47,038 bases of DNA from an uncultured bacterium (GCA_949300025.1 CASGCS010000016.1:1-47038); one strand, 5' to 3'; positions 36,275 through 44,507 are shown, counted from the first letter of the stretch. The notes: generated by a model from the letters alone, not told the origin. Numbers and translations: made by a program.

Positions 36275-37483
36275 TTTTACGTTGAGTTTATCCATGATTT
36301 GTTGAGGAACGGCTTTCTTGTTTACCAGAATGTTCATGGTCTTGTATCTTACGAAGGGTTCCGATACATACCAGATACCGTCATATTTTCCGCTTTTGCC
36401 CCATGAGTTCTTCACCATATAGTATTTTGTGCCGTTCTGGTCTTTGGCAATGCCGAATATATGCATTCCATGGTCGTCTGTGGTGGTTTTGTTGTCGTAA
36501 CCTTCCTGACGCATCTGCTGGGTGATTTCCATCTCCCTGCCGGGAGCGTTGCGGTTGTAGATGTCCTGCTCTTTCTTCTCTTTGTCTTCGCCAACCCATT
36601 TTTGTTGGTCCGAGCCGCTCTTTTCGTTGAATTCAACGTCGGGAACCACTCCTATGCCGTCGCGTGTGAATCCCCTCTCGCTCACATCAGACCCCCACGC
36701 TATGGTGTAGCCGTTCTCTATGGCATTGTCTATTACGGCAATAAGTTCATCGAGAGGAACGTTGTAAGATTCTGTCCAGCGCCAGTTGTCGTGAACCTCA
36801 ATGACAAAGGGAGTATAGAAGGGGTGATGTGTAAACGATGTTATTGAAATATAGTCATCTGCCTTGAGCCCGAGCGACTCTGCATAGGTTTTAGGTGTGT
36901 ACTCCTTGCCGTCTACGGTGAATTTTTCAGGTATTTCCCCAAGATATGCCGCCTCTATTCCTTCGAATCCCTTTCTCCATGCGGTGGAGAGTTTCCTGTT
37001 GGGGTTTTTGAGAAGAGTGTTTACGTATGCGCTTGTAAGGGCATCGAACTCGCTGTGAACATGGGCGTCTTCGCCATATTTGAGACCGTCCATTTCACTC
37101 TCGGGAACAAGCCCGTACTCTTCCATTACGCAAAGGACATCGCCGAAATCGCTCCCGGGGCCAAATCCCAATGCACCGTCGAGCCTTATGTATTTTTCGG
37201 CCTTGTCTGCGTATGCCTTTGAAACTATGAACATTTCAGAAAGGTTTATGGTTGTGTCGGCTGTCCCCTTCCTTATGGCTTCGCTCTCAAGAAAAGAGAG
37301 TGTGGAGAAAGCCCAGCACGTACTTGACCTGTTCTGATCCTTGATTGAAGTCACGGGGTTGGCCTTTACGGTTGTAAAGAGATAACCCTCTTCTTTGGCC
37401 TCTGCCTTTTTATCCTTTTTCTGCGCAGAGAGCGCTGTTGCCGAAATTCCGACAATCAAAACTGTTAAAAATACTCTTTTCAT
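36272..37483 (-). CDS. C1-family peptidase, aminopeptidase C/bleomycin hydrolase-like (copy 2)
   Basis: 403 residues with a signal peptide (about 1-20). Active-site residues: Q50 and C56 in IKDQNRSSTCWAFS, histidine in TTTDDHGMHIFGIAKD, asparagine in YYMVKNSWGKSG. Compared with copy 1 it has an insertion of about 35 residues rich in Lys/Glu (NEKSGSDQQKWVGEDKEKKE) before the histidine region. Same-strand tandem arrangement with copy 1 indicates an old duplication, since the two proteins now differ at many positions. Periplasmic protease role inferred. Confidence 0.9.
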   Translation of the reverse strand: MKRVFLTVLIVGISATALSAQKKDKKAEAKEEGYLFTTVKANPVTSIKDQNRSSTCWAFSTLSFLESEAIRKGTADTTINLSEMFIVSKAYADKAEKYIRLDGALGFGPGSDFGDVLCVMEEYGLVPESEMDGLKYGEDAHVHSEFDALTSAYVNTLLKNPNRKLSTAWRKGFEGIEAAYLGEIPEKFTVDGKEYTPKTYAESLGLKADDYISITSFTHHPFYTPFVIEVHDNWRWTESYNVPLDELIAVIDNAIENGYTIAWGSDVSERGFTRDGIGVVPDVEFNEKSGSDQQKWVGEDKEKKEQDIYNRNAPGREMEITQQMRQEGYDNKTTTDDHGMHIFGIAKDQNGTKYYMVKNSWGKSGKYDGIWYVSEPFVRYKTMNILVNKKAVPQQIMDKLNVK

Positions 37484-37520
37484 ATCGGTAGTTGTTTTAT
37501 TGTTCTCAGAAATTTTTCCT

Positions 37521-38156
37521 TTACGGTATCTCCATGAATTTATGCGTCTGTAGCGAAATTTCCCATTCCGGGTGTTCCTTTACATATTCTATGATTTTTG
37601 GAAGCATCTCTTTTGAGCAGTTCCACTCCGGCTGCAGATATAACTTGCAATCGGGCGAGACTTTCGCCCTGTTTTCTTCCGCCCATTCAAAATCTTCTTC
37701 CCTTGCTATCACCACCTTTATTTCATCTGCCAGCAGGCAGAGTTCTGAAAGAGGCTTTTTCTTCCGTTTGGGAGAGAGACAAATCCAGTCGAATGTGCCG
37801 CTGGCAGGCTCGGTTCCGGAAGTCTCCAGAAATACCTTTATTCCATGCATCTTCAAGCTGTCGCATAATGGATTGAGATTGTGACCGAGCGGTTCGCCGC
37901 CTGTCACCACTGCATATCTTGCCGGAGTTTCCAAAACTCTGGCGACTATCTCCTCAACTTTTACGGCAGGGTATCTTGACATCTCCCAAGTCTGCTTTGC
38001 ATCGCACCAGCCGCATCTTACGCTGCATCCGGCCAGACGAATGAAGTAGGCGGCCTTCCCGGTGTTGTATCCCTCCCCCTGGACAGTGTAAAAACTTTCA
38101 ACCATAGGAAGTTCCATGCCTGTATTATGCCTGTTGTCGCTGTCGTGCCCTTTCAT
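37521..38156 (-). CDS. queE: 7-carboxy-7-deazaguanine synthase QueE
   Basis: 211 residues, short radical SAM enzyme of the queuosine/7-deazaguanine pathway that turns 6-carboxytetrahydropterin into CDG. The cluster-binding CxxxCxxC motif is C44, C48, C51 in RLAGCSVRCGWCDAKQTW. The substrate-side signature ESFYTVQGEG precedes it and VVTGGEPLGH follows. No queC/queD neighbours are visible. A divergent tRNA-Lys gene lies upstream. Confidence 0.94.
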   Translation of the reverse strand: MKGHDSDNRHNTGMELPMVESFYTVQGEGYNTGKAAYFIRLAGCSVRCGWCDAKQTWEMSRYPAVKVEEIVARVLETPARYAVVTGGEPLGHNLNPLCDSLKMHGIKVFLETSGTEPASGTFDWICLSPKRKKKPLSELCLLADEIKVVIAREEDFEWAEENRAKVSPDCKLYLQPEWNCSKEMLPKIIEYVKEHPEWEISLQTHKFMEIP

Positions 38157-38184
38157 TTTTAGATACCTGCATCAATTCAGAATT

Positions 38185-38192
38185 CAAAGTTA
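38185..38192 (-). promoter_or_regulatory. Putative -7 box of queE
   Basis: TAACTTTG on the minus strand fits TAnnTTTG, 29 bp from the queE ATG. The nearest TTG on the minus strand (38217-38219) is 24 bp away, longer than usual. Confidence 0.4.
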
Positions 38193-38226
38193 AAAAATAA
38201 TAATTAAAAAGGTGTGCAAAGAGTTT

Positions 38227-38256
38227 TTGCATTTTAAAATAAAAAGTGTATCTTTG
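38227..38256 (+). promoter_or_regulatory. Promoter of tRNA-Lys
   Basis: TTG (38227-38229), 19 bp, TATCTTTG (38249-38256), ending 12 bp before the tRNA. A full match to the Bacteroidota consensus. Confidence 0.75.
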
Positions 38257-38268
38257 CATCCCGTTAGC

Positions 38269-38341
38269 GACTCGCTAGCTCAGCTGGTAGAGCACGACAC
38301 TCTTAATGTTGGGGTCCAGGGTTCGATCCCCTGGCGGGTCA
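38269..38341 (+). tRNA. tRNA-Lys, anticodon CTT
   Basis: All four arms fold: acceptor GACTCGC/GCGGGTC (one G-T pair), D arm GCTC...GAGC with AGCTGGTA loop, anticodon stem CGACA/TGTTG with loop CTCTTAA, five-base variable region, T arm CAGGG-TTCGATC-CCCTG. The anticodon at 34-36 is CTT, for lysine AAG codons. The discriminator is A at 38341. CCA is not encoded. Confidence 0.95.
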
Positions 38342-38344
38342 CCT

Positions 38345-38380
38345 GAAGCGGAGACGGTTTGTCCGGCTCCGCTTTTTTTT
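38345..38380 (+). terminator. Intrinsic terminator of tRNA-Lys
   Basis: AAGCGGAG (38346-38353) pairs with CTCCGCTT (38367-38374), with an inner CGG/CCG, followed by eight Ts. It starts 3 bp after the tRNA. Confidence 0.88.
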
Positions 38381-38391
38381 ATACATAATTA

Positions 38392-38422
38392 TTGATGAAA
38401 TCTATTAAATTTCATAATTTTG
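38392..38422 (+). promoter_or_regulatory. Promoter of the small lipoprotein gene
   Basis: TTG (38392-38394), 20 bp, TAATTTTG (38415-38422), 45 bp before the ATG at 38468. A full consensus match. Confidence 0.65.
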
Positions 38423-38467
38423 ACTGAAACTGTAAAATTTGAGCATTAACCGACAAATTTCCGTACA

Positions 38468-38869
38468 ATGAAAAAGTTTTTTTTGATTGTTTCGCTTTTG
38501 GTAATGATATCATGCAGTAAAAGCGATGATGGTCCCATAACTGTGACAAGGGAAGATGTCCTCTCGCTCGTTGAGACGCTCTACGGGTCGTATAATACGA
38601 ATATATGGGTTAGCGACAGGCCTGTATATGAGTCTGAAACTGTATGGTCGCATGAATGGGATGAATTGGATGAAACTGAAGAAGTAATCTCCCCAGATTA
38701 TGTTTCATGGCTGGTAATAGTGGATCTTTTCCCTTTGGCAAACTGGTCGCATGACTGTAAATATGTTTTTGTCAATGCGCGTACAATGGAAACCGAAGAG
38801 CTGATATTTGACTGGCTACCCATATATGTGGACATTACATGTGAGAAGACGTATGTGCATGAAAATTAA
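38468..38869 (+). CDS. Uncharacterised lipoprotein
   Basis: 133 residues. The signal is KKFFLIVSLLVMISC with lipidated Cys 16. The mature part is acidic and rich in Trp and Tyr (NIWVSDRPVYESETVWSHEW, WLVIVDLFPLANWSHDCKYV, LIFDWLPIYVDITCEK) with two further cysteines that could form a disulphide. No family recognised. Behind its own promoter and 23 bp ahead of the repair-protein gene; whether they share a transcript is unclear. Confidence 0.7.
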   Translation: MKKFFLIVSLLVMISCSKSDDGPITVTREDVLSLVETLYGSYNTNIWVSDRPVYESETVWSHEWDELDETEEVISPDYVSWLVIVDLFPLANWSHDCKYVFVNARTMETEELIFDWLPIYVDITCEKTYVHEN

Positions 38870-38892
38870 AAACTGCAATACGAGGGTATAGC

Positions 38893-40026
38893 ATGACGAC
38901 AGCGTACTTCGAATATGGCGAAAAGGAGATAAATTACCTTAAGGCGAGGGACAGAAGGCTGGCGGAGGTAATGGAAAAGGCCGGGATGATAAAAAGGAAG
39001 ATTATTCCCGATTTTTTTGCTGCGCTTGTCCATTCGATTGCAGGACAGCAGATTTCAACAAAGGCGCACAGAACGGTATGGGGCAGGGTGAAGGCTGCAT
39101 TGGGAGAGGTAACTCCTGAAAATGTTCTGAAACTCACTCCGGAAGAGTTGCAAGGGGCGGGACTCTCCTTCCGCAAGGTAGCATATATCCGTTCCGCAGC
39201 GCAGAAAATCATAAGCGGTGAATTTTCCGTGGAGAGACTGTACGGTATGAGTGACAGTGAAGTGGAAGCCTCTCTTTCGCAACTGGAGGGGGTAGGACGC
39301 TGGAGCGCGCAGATGCTTATGCTTTTTTCGATGTGCCGCCCCGATATTTTGAGTTTTCAGGATTTGGGCATACAGCGAGGATTGCGTATGCTTTACGGTC
39401 ATGAAAAGATAACACCGGATTTGTTTGAAAAATATCGCAAGAGATATTCTCCCTATTGCAGCGTTGCCAGTCTTTATCTTTGGGCCGTAGCAGGCGGTGA
39501 GGTTGAAATTCCGCATATCTGTGTGCAGCATTACACTTCTCCGGCAGGAGAGTTGCTGCTTGGCTCGATCGACGGCCGGCTCTGCATGTGCGACTGGGCG
39601 GAAAGCATTCATGGCGATGCTGCAGGAAAACGTCTGCAAAGATTGTTACATGCAGATTTTAAGGAGAAGAAATCTGCCGTTACAGAGATGGCGGCACGCC
39701 AGCTTGATGAATATTTTGCCGGAATCCGTCACAGTTTCGAACTGCCGCTCCTTTTTGCCGGTACTGATTTTCAGAAAAAGGTTTGGAACGAACTTTTGAA
39801 TATCCCGTATGGCGAAACGGCCTCCTATGCGGCAATAGCCGAACGGACAGGCATGCCGAAAGCCGTGCGTGCAGTGGCGAATGCCAACGGTGCGAATGCA
39901 CTTTCCATTATTGTTCCGTGCCACAGGGTGATAGGCAGCAACAGCACTCTGACAGGATATGGGGGCGGATTGCCTGCAAAAAAATTTTTACTGGAACTGG
40001 AGCATAAAAAAGACCGGCAGGAATGA
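38893..40026 (+). CDS. Fusion DNA repair protein: AlkA-like glycosylase + O6-alkylguanine-DNA methyltransferase
   Basis: 377 residues with two repair domains. Residues about 10-205 are an HhH-GPD glycosylase of the AlkA/MPG2 type: SIAGQQIS (48-55), the hairpin LEGVGRWSAQMLML (131-144) and catalytic D157 in SFQDLGIQRGL. Residues about 212-372 are an AGT/Ogt domain: TDFQKKVWNELLNIPYGETASY and acceptor C343 in IIVPCHRVIGSNSTLTGYGGG. The first removes 3-methyladenine-type bases; the second transfers O6-alkyl groups to its own cysteine. Both active sites look intact. No Ada regulatory domain is present. Confidence 0.92.
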   Translation: MTTAYFEYGEKEINYLKARDRRLAEVMEKAGMIKRKIIPDFFAALVHSIAGQQISTKAHRTVWGRVKAALGEVTPENVLKLTPEELQGAGLSFRKVAYIRSAAQKIISGEFSVERLYGMSDSEVEASLSQLEGVGRWSAQMLMLFSMCRPDILSFQDLGIQRGLRMLYGHEKITPDLFEKYRKRYSPYCSVASLYLWAVAGGEVEIPHICVQHYTSPAGELLLGSIDGRLCMCDWAESIHGDAAGKRLQRLLHADFKEKKSAVTEMAARQLDEYFAGIRHSFELPLLFAGTDFQKKVWNELLNIPYGETASYAAIAERTGMPKAVRAVANANGANALSIIVPCHRVIGSNSTLTGYGGGLPAKKFLLELEHKKDRQE

Positions 40027-40065
40027 TTTGAATGCCTGTCGGTCTGTCTTGTTTTATCAATATCT

Positions 40066-41109
40066 CTAAATCAGGGGAATTCCTGCCTCTTCGCACTCCT
40101 TGCGCATCTGTTCGGGCCAGATACTTGCCTGTATTTCACCTATGTGTGCCTTCTGAAGCAAAAGCATGCAAAGACGGGACTGCCCTATGCCGCCTCCTAT
40201 CGAAAGCGGAAGGTTGTCTGACATCAGTTGCTTGTGGAAGTAGAGGTCCAGCCTCTCCTCCTTGCCCTCTTCCTTGAGCTGGCGCAGCAGCGCCGCCTTG
40301 TCTACCCTGATACCCATCGATGAGACCTCGAATGCGCGGTTAAGCACGCTGTTCCATACGATAAGGTCTCCGTTAAGGCCTGGAAGCCCGTTCTCTGCAA
40401 CGGTAGAGTAGTCGTCGTAGTCGGGGGCACGGCCATCGTGTTTCTTGCCGTCACCCAACTTGCAGCCTATTCCAATTATGAATACGGCTCCATGCTCCTT
40501 TGCAATCCTGTCTTCCCTCTCTTTGGGTGTAAGCGACGGGTAGAGTTTGCGCAACTCTTCTGCATGAATAAAGGTGAGTTTATCCTTTGCCGGCAGTTTG
40601 GGCGATATTTGCGGATACATTTCGCACAGCATATATTCGGTGCGTACCATAGAAGCGTATATGCTGTTTACAATCTCTTTCAGAAAAGTTATGTTTCTGT
40701 CTTTTTCGGTAATTACCCGCTCCCAGTCCCACTGGTCTACATAGAGCGAGTGGAGGTTCCCGAGTTCTTCATCCGCCCTTATTGCATTCATATCTGTATA
40801 TATGCCGTATCCGGGCTTTATATTGTACTCTGCAAGAGTAAGCCTTTTCCATTTTGCAAGGGAGTGTACAACTTCTGCCTCTGCATCTCCCAGGTCTTTG
40901 ATTTTGAATGATACCGGGCGCTCTACGCCGTTCAGGTCATCGTTGATTCCCATTCCCTTGAGTACAAAGAGAGGGGCGGTTACCCTGCGCAGTCTCAGTT
41001 CTGAAGAGAGGTTCAACTGAAAGAAGTCTTTGATTTGTTTGATAGCCAGCTCAGTCTGGCGCTGGTCAAGAAGGGAACGATACCCTTCGGGTTTGATAAG
41101 ATAACTCAT
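40066..41109 (-). CDS. asnA: Aspartate--ammonia ligase (asparagine synthetase A)
   Basis: 347 residues from the ATG at 41107-41109 (MSYLIKPEGYRSLLDQRQTE); the frame stays open upstream but that part is basic, low-quality sequence overlapping the rocD end and is not AsnA-like. Class II aaRS-like fold with FVLKGMGINDDLNGVERPVSFKI, LYVDQWDWERVI, SIGGGIGQSRLCMLLL and IQASIWPEQM. Makes asparagine from aspartate, ammonia and ATP. An inverted repeat CGCAAAAATGCG lies about 25 bp upstream of the start. Confidence 0.96.
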   Translation of the reverse strand: MSYLIKPEGYRSLLDQRQTELAIKQIKDFFQLNLSSELRLRRVTAPLFVLKGMGINDDLNGVERPVSFKIKDLGDAEAEVVHSLAKWKRLTLAEYNIKPGYGIYTDMNAIRADEELGNLHSLYVDQWDWERVITEKDRNITFLKEIVNSIYASMVRTEYMLCEMYPQISPKLPAKDKLTFIHAEELRKLYPSLTPKEREDRIAKEHGAVFIIGIGCKLGDGKKHDGRAPDYDDYSTVAENGLPGLNGDLIVWNSVLNRAFEVSSMGIRVDKAALLRQLKEEGKEERLDLYFHKQLMSDNLPLSIGGGIGQSRLCMLLLQKAHIGEIQASIWPEQMRKECEEAGIPLI

Positions 41110-41192
41110 TTTTCGTTTTTTTAGACCTCGCAAAAATGCGAAAAAACGAAAAAAAATGCAAGAACGGTCTCTGCTTTGTAATAAAAAATTCT

Positions 41193-42419
41193 CTATAAAG
41201 TATCGAAAACCTCCTTTATGATTCCTGTTGCTTCGTGCAACTGTTCTTCGTTTATGACCAGCGGCGGGGCAAAGCGGATGATGTGCCGGTGGGTGGGCTT
41301 TGCGAGCAGCCCTTTTTCTGCCATTGCAAGACAGATATCCCATGCCTCAATGCCATTCTGCGGTTCTGTGACAACTGCATTGAGCAGCCCTTTTCCCCTG
41401 ACAGATTTAAAAAACGGCGACCTTATCCCGGAAATTTCATCTCTGAATATTTTTCCCAGCTTCTCTGCATTCTCGGTAAGATGTTCATCGCGGATGACTT
41501 CCAGCGCAGCAACGGCAACCTTTGCCGCCAACGGAAAGCCTCCGAATGTAGAACCATGTTCTCCCGGCTTGATGGTGAGCATTATCCGGTCGTCTGCCAA
41601 GACGGCGGATATGGGAAGCGCGCCTCCGGAAAGGGCTTTGCCTATTGCAACCATATCGGGGCGGATCTCTTCATGGTCGCAGCATAACATGCGTCCTGTC
41701 CGGCCTATGCCTGTCTGCACCTCATCGGCTATGAAAAGTACGTTATGTTTTTTGCAGAGCTCGTAGCACTCTTTGAGATAGCCGTCGTGCGGTACATATA
41801 CGCCGGCTTCCCCCTGTATGGGTTCAACCAGAAATGCGGCAACTCTCTCGCCCTTTTCTTCCAGCACCTTGCGAAGCGCATCGGTGTCATCGTAGGGAAT
41901 GGAGACAAAGCCCGGCGTAAATGGGCCATATTGCGAGTAACTGTCGGGGTCTGTAGAGATAGAGACAATCGTAATGGTTCTGCCATGGAAATTTCCCTGG
42001 CAGGTAATTATGAGCGCTTCGTTTTCAGGAATGCCCTTTTTTACATATCCCCAGCGGCGTGCCAGCTTGAGCGCGGTCTCTACGGCTTCTGCCCCGGAGT
42101 TCATGGGAAGCAGCTTGTCGTATCCGAAAAAGCATGTTGCCATCTGCTCGTACGGGCCAAGACAGTCGTTGTAGAAAGCTCTCGAGGTGAGGCAGAGCCT
42201 TTGCGCCTGGTCGCATAGCGCCTTTACTATCTTTGGGTGGCAGTGCCCTTGGTTTACAGCTGAATAGGCGGAAAGAAAGTCGTAATAGCGTTTCCCTTCA
42301 ACATCCCATAGGTAAACTCCTTCTCCGCGTGTGAGTACCACAGGCAGCGGATGGTAGTTGTGTGCTCCGTAACGTTCTTCAAGGTCTATGTAATGTTGTG
42401 TTTTTGGTGATATGTTCAT
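41193..42419 (-). CDS. rocD: Ornithine aminotransferase
   Basis: 408 residues, class III PLP aminotransferase. Signatures: [41 protein letters not shown] and the PLP lysine in [12 protein letters not shown], then HGSTFGG. The N-terminus [26 protein letters not shown] and the overall pattern are those of ornithine--oxo-acid transaminase, which makes glutamate-5-semialdehyde, linking arginine/ornithine and proline metabolism. The gene precedes asnA on the same strand (83 bp gap). Confidence 0.93.
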   Translation of the reverse strand: MNISPKTQHYIDLEERYGAHNYHPLPVVLTRGEGVYLWDVEGKRYYDFLSAYSAVNQGHCHPKIVKALCDQAQRLCLTSRAFYNDCLGPYEQMATCFFGYDKLLPMNSGAEAVETALKLARRWGYVKKGIPENEALIITCQGNFHGRTITIVSISTDPDSYSQYGPFTPGFVSIPYDDTDALRKVLEEKGERVAAFLVEPIQGEAGVYVPHDGYLKECYELCKKHNVLFIADEVQTGIGRTGRMLCCDHEEIRPDMVAIGKALSGGALPISAVLADDRIMLTIKPGEHGSTFGGFPLAAKVAVAALEVIRDEHLTENAEKLGKIFRDEISGIRSPFFKSVRGKGLLNAVVTEPQNGIEAWDICLAMAEKGLLAKPTHRHIIRFAPPLVINEEQLHEATGIIKEVFDTL

Positions 42420-42483
42420 GGGATTGTTTTTTGGCTCTGCAATTTCCGCAATTTTTCTGAATTTTCAAAGTATGTTTTTTTAT

Positions 42484-42521
42484 GCCTGTCAGATTAACTT
42501 TTTCATGATTTTTGCGACTTG
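42484..42521. repeat. 38-bp direct repeat, left copy
   Basis: Begins GCCTGTCAGATTAACTTTTT and ends TTTGCGACTTG. It is identical to 43349-43386, in the same orientation, 865 bp apart. Similarity continues imperfectly on both sides (a T-run on the left, TTGyATAmA on the right). The two copies bracket exactly the toxin-antitoxin genes. Confidence 0.95.
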
Positions 42522-42540
42522 CATAAAATGATACGGCAAT

Positions 42541-42954
42541 TCATGTGAAAAGATTTTCGATGATTTTAAGTAACTCATTGGGCGTTACGATTCTCGTGTC
42601 AACCGGGAAATGCCGGATGTTTCCGGTCACAAGATAAGAATCCTCTCGGGACATTGCAACTTCGTAGAAGACCACATCATTCGCGTCCTTGACCAATCCA
42701 GAAGTCTCCGCCCTTTTGGATTCCACCCCACTTTTGACTACATAATCAATCATCGCTGCAATGTCCTCCTTGGCAAACCTGAATTTAGGTCTGTGCAGCA
42801 CTTCCCTGTATTCGGCGACAATCTCCGCATTGAACATGGGCACAATATTCCCGTTTAAAAGGTGTTCCAGAACTCCCACTGTAGCCGAGTCATGGCGCAC
42901 ATCAAGCATGGCCGAGACCAGAACATTGGTGTCTATGACTGCATATATCTTCAT
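42541..42954 (-). CDS. PIN-domain toxin (VapC-like ribonuclease)
   Basis: 137 residues, PIN fold of the PIN_3/COG1569 type. Acidic site residues are visible: D8 in YAVIDTNVLVSAM, E near 43-46 in NAEIVAEYREVLHRP, D in LVKDANDVVFYEVA and D in REDSYLVTGNIRHFP. Such toxins cleave RNA when freed of the antitoxin. The partner gene lies 9 bp upstream on the same strand. The pair sits inside a cassette flanked by perfect 38-bp direct repeats. Confidence 0.9.
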   Translation of the reverse strand: MKIYAVIDTNVLVSAMLDVRHDSATVGVLEHLLNGNIVPMFNAEIVAEYREVLHRPKFRFAKEDIAAMIDYVVKSGVESKRAETSGLVKDANDVVFYEVAMSREDSYLVTGNIRHFPVDTRIVTPNELLKIIENLFT

Positions 42955-42963
42955 ATACCTTCA

Positions 42964-43257
42964 TCACTTGCCTTCTCTTGTCAGTCTTATCTCCTCGTTG
43001 ATCTCATTGAGTGACATACCGGAAATTCCGTTGTCTACAGCGGATTTCCTCATATCGTAGAACGCCTTTTTGGCCCTCTCCCTGACCTGGTCCATGCTAT
43101 CGGCCTCAATGGTAAAAGGAATGCTACGTGTCCTGACTACCTGTCTGACATACACATTGAATGCAGTGCTGGCACTCATTCCAAACTCCTCACAGAGACG
43201 GTCGAACTGCTCTTTTAAATCGGAGTCCAATCTGATTGTAAATGCTGACTGTGACAT
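42964..43257 (-). CDS. RelB/DinJ-type antitoxin
   Basis: 97 residues from the ATG at 43255-43257. The N-terminal ribbon-helix-helix reads SAFTIRLDSDLKEQFDRLCE followed by EFGMSASTAFNVYVRQVVR, then the RelB/DinJ-like IPFTIEA. The C-terminal half is charged and presumably wraps the PIN toxin. An upstream in-frame extension is excluded because it would overlap the promoter. The antitoxin-first order and 9-bp gap to the toxin are normal for this type; it probably represses its own promoter at 43272-43301. Confidence 0.88.
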   Translation of the reverse strand: MSQSAFTIRLDSDLKEQFDRLCEEFGMSASTAFNVYVRQVVRTRSIPFTIEADSMDQVRERAKKAFYDMRKSAVDNGISGMSLNEINEEIRLTREGK

Positions 43258-43271
43258 AATGATATTTTTTA

Positions 43272-43301
43272 CAAAGGTAGCAAAATGATATATAAATGCA
43301 A
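43272..43301 (-). promoter_or_regulatory. Promoter of the toxin-antitoxin cassette
   Basis: Minus strand: TTG (43299-43301), 19 bp, TACCTTTG (43272-43279), 14 bp before the antitoxin ATG. The spacer contains ATATAT-rich sequence (TTTATATATCATTTT) where the ribbon-helix-helix antitoxin could bind. Confidence 0.72.
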
Positions 43302-43348
43302 CCAAAAAGTTTATATATAACTGCATTGGCAGATAAAACTTTTTTACG

Positions 43349-43386
43349 GCCTGTCAGATTAACTTTTTCATGATTTTTGCGACTTG
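43349..43386. repeat. 38-bp direct repeat, right copy
   Basis: Identical to 42484-42521. It ends 12 bp before the sigma-factor ATG, so this copy occupies the sigma-factor promoter region, while the left copy lies 65 bp from the rocD start. The arrangement suggests that rocD and the sigma gene were once separated by a single copy. Confidence 0.95.
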
Positions 43387-43398
43387 TATACAGAGAAC

Positions 43399-43911
43399 AT
43401 GAAAATGACAAGGGAAGAGTTCAATCATATATCTGCAGCCCTTCGTGGCAAACTGACGGCTTTGGCAGGCAGATTCGGGGAGAGCAGACTCTTGCCGTTT
43501 TCTGCGGAAGATATTGTGCAGGAGGCCCTGACGGCATTATGGCAGCTTTCCGAGAAGAATTATCCCATACGCGACTATGAGGCGATGGCTGTGACTGTAA
43601 CCAAAAACATTTGCATATCGCATTACAGGAAGCGCAGGGCCGGAAAAGCGGAAGAGGGGTGTCTCTCTGCAAAGGAGAGCGGTTATAATGCTTCAGACCT
43701 TGTAGACGCGAGAGATATAGCCATCGTCAAGGAGTATGTCTACAGGAATTTGACAACTTCCCAAAAGGAATATCTGAGGATGAGAAATGTGGAGGAGCTG
43801 TCGCTGGATGAAATAGCAGCTGCGACAGGCAAGCCTAAATCAAGCATAAAGACGACTATTTCGACGGCACGTAAATTAATGCTTGAAAAGTTGAAAAAGG
43901 AGGTATTATGA
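43399..43911 (+). CDS. ECF-type RNA polymerase sigma factor
   Basis: 171 residues from the ATG at 43399 (a second ATG two codons on is possible; the upstream TTG is unlikely). Region 2 contains FSAEDIVQEALTALWQL and the -10 recognition helix MAVTVTKNICISHYRKRR. Region 4 is YRNLTTSQKEYLRMRNVEEL followed by SLDEIAAATGKPKSSIKTTISTARKLM. A short ECF sigma that redirects RNA polymerase to a small regulon, probably including itself. Overlaps the anti-sigma gene by 4 bp. Confidence 0.9.
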   Translation: MKMTREEFNHISAALRGKLTALAGRFGESRLLPFSAEDIVQEALTALWQLSEKNYPIRDYEAMAVTVTKNICISHYRKRRAGKAEEGCLSAKESGYNASDLVDARDIAIVKEYVYRNLTTSQKEYLRMRNVEELSLDEIAAATGKPKSSIKTTISTARKLMLEKLKKEVL

Positions 43912-44507
43912 GACAGGATAGATATGTAAAGGATTTGAATGAGAAACTGCATGAGGGCTCTTTCCGCCGCACTATGATGAAACGTTATCTTGATACAGAG
44001 ACATCCATAGAGGAGGAGCAGGCGATGGCTGCATATTATGCCTTCAATGCTCCTGATGAAGATGAACGTGAATTCGCCATGCTGCTGCGGATGTCGGCAT
44101 CTGAAGGCCTTTTATCTGAAGAGGCTGTGAAGGAGTTCGACAGGCTTGCCTGCGAACCTTCCCGAAAACTGGCCGGTAAAAAAAGAAGAGCGGCCGGTAT
44201 ATGGATGGCGGCCGGTTTTGTTTGTGCGGCGGCGCTCGCCCTCTTTTTCGTACTCCGTACTCCGGGTGAAGTAGTGACGGAGGTAGGGGAGAATGGCTTT
44301 GCCGAATCCTTTACGGTGACTGAAATGACTGACTGCATTGAAAGAATGGTTGCTGTATGCGGCGGGAGAGTCAGGTCTGTTTCCATGAATCCGGTTGGCA
44401 ATGCAGCTATCATGACTGTCAATCTTAATGACAATTCTTCAATAAAATATCTTGTCACCTGCAATGATGATGCGAAGGGCGCCTCTATCATCGCACTTGG
44501 CAGATAA
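43908..44507 (+). CDS. Membrane-bound anti-sigma factor, probable
   Basis: 199 residues, one membrane segment (about 99-117, IWMAAGFVCAAALALFFVL). The cytoplasmic N-terminus (about 95 residues) is acidic and helical (MMKRYLDTETSIEEEQAMAAYY) as in Bacteroidota anti-sigma factors that bind the ECF sigma. The periplasmic end of about 80 residues has no FecR signature that I can see. Overlap with the sigma gene (ATGA) supports the pairing. Role inferred from topology and context. Confidence 0.75.
   Translation: MRQDRYVKDLNEKLHEGSFRRTMMKRYLDTETSIEEEQAMAAYYAFNAPDEDEREFAMLLRMSASEGLLSEEAVKEFDRLACEPSRKLAGKKRRAAGIWMAAGFVCAAALALFFVLRTPGEVVTEVGENGFAESFTVTEMTDCIERMVAVCGGRVRSVSMNPVGNAAIMTVNLNDNSSIKYLVTCNDDAKGASIIALGR

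Noticed and set aside
41110..41343. 78-codon N-terminal extension of AsnA
   Set aside because: Basic, repetitive sequence that overlaps the rocD 3' end and would make the protein longer than any AsnA.
42484..43386. dif/Xer or integron attC interpretation of the 38-bp repeat
   Set aside because: The repeat lacks the paired XerC/XerD half-sites of dif and the palindromic structure of attC; only the direct-repeat fact is claimed.
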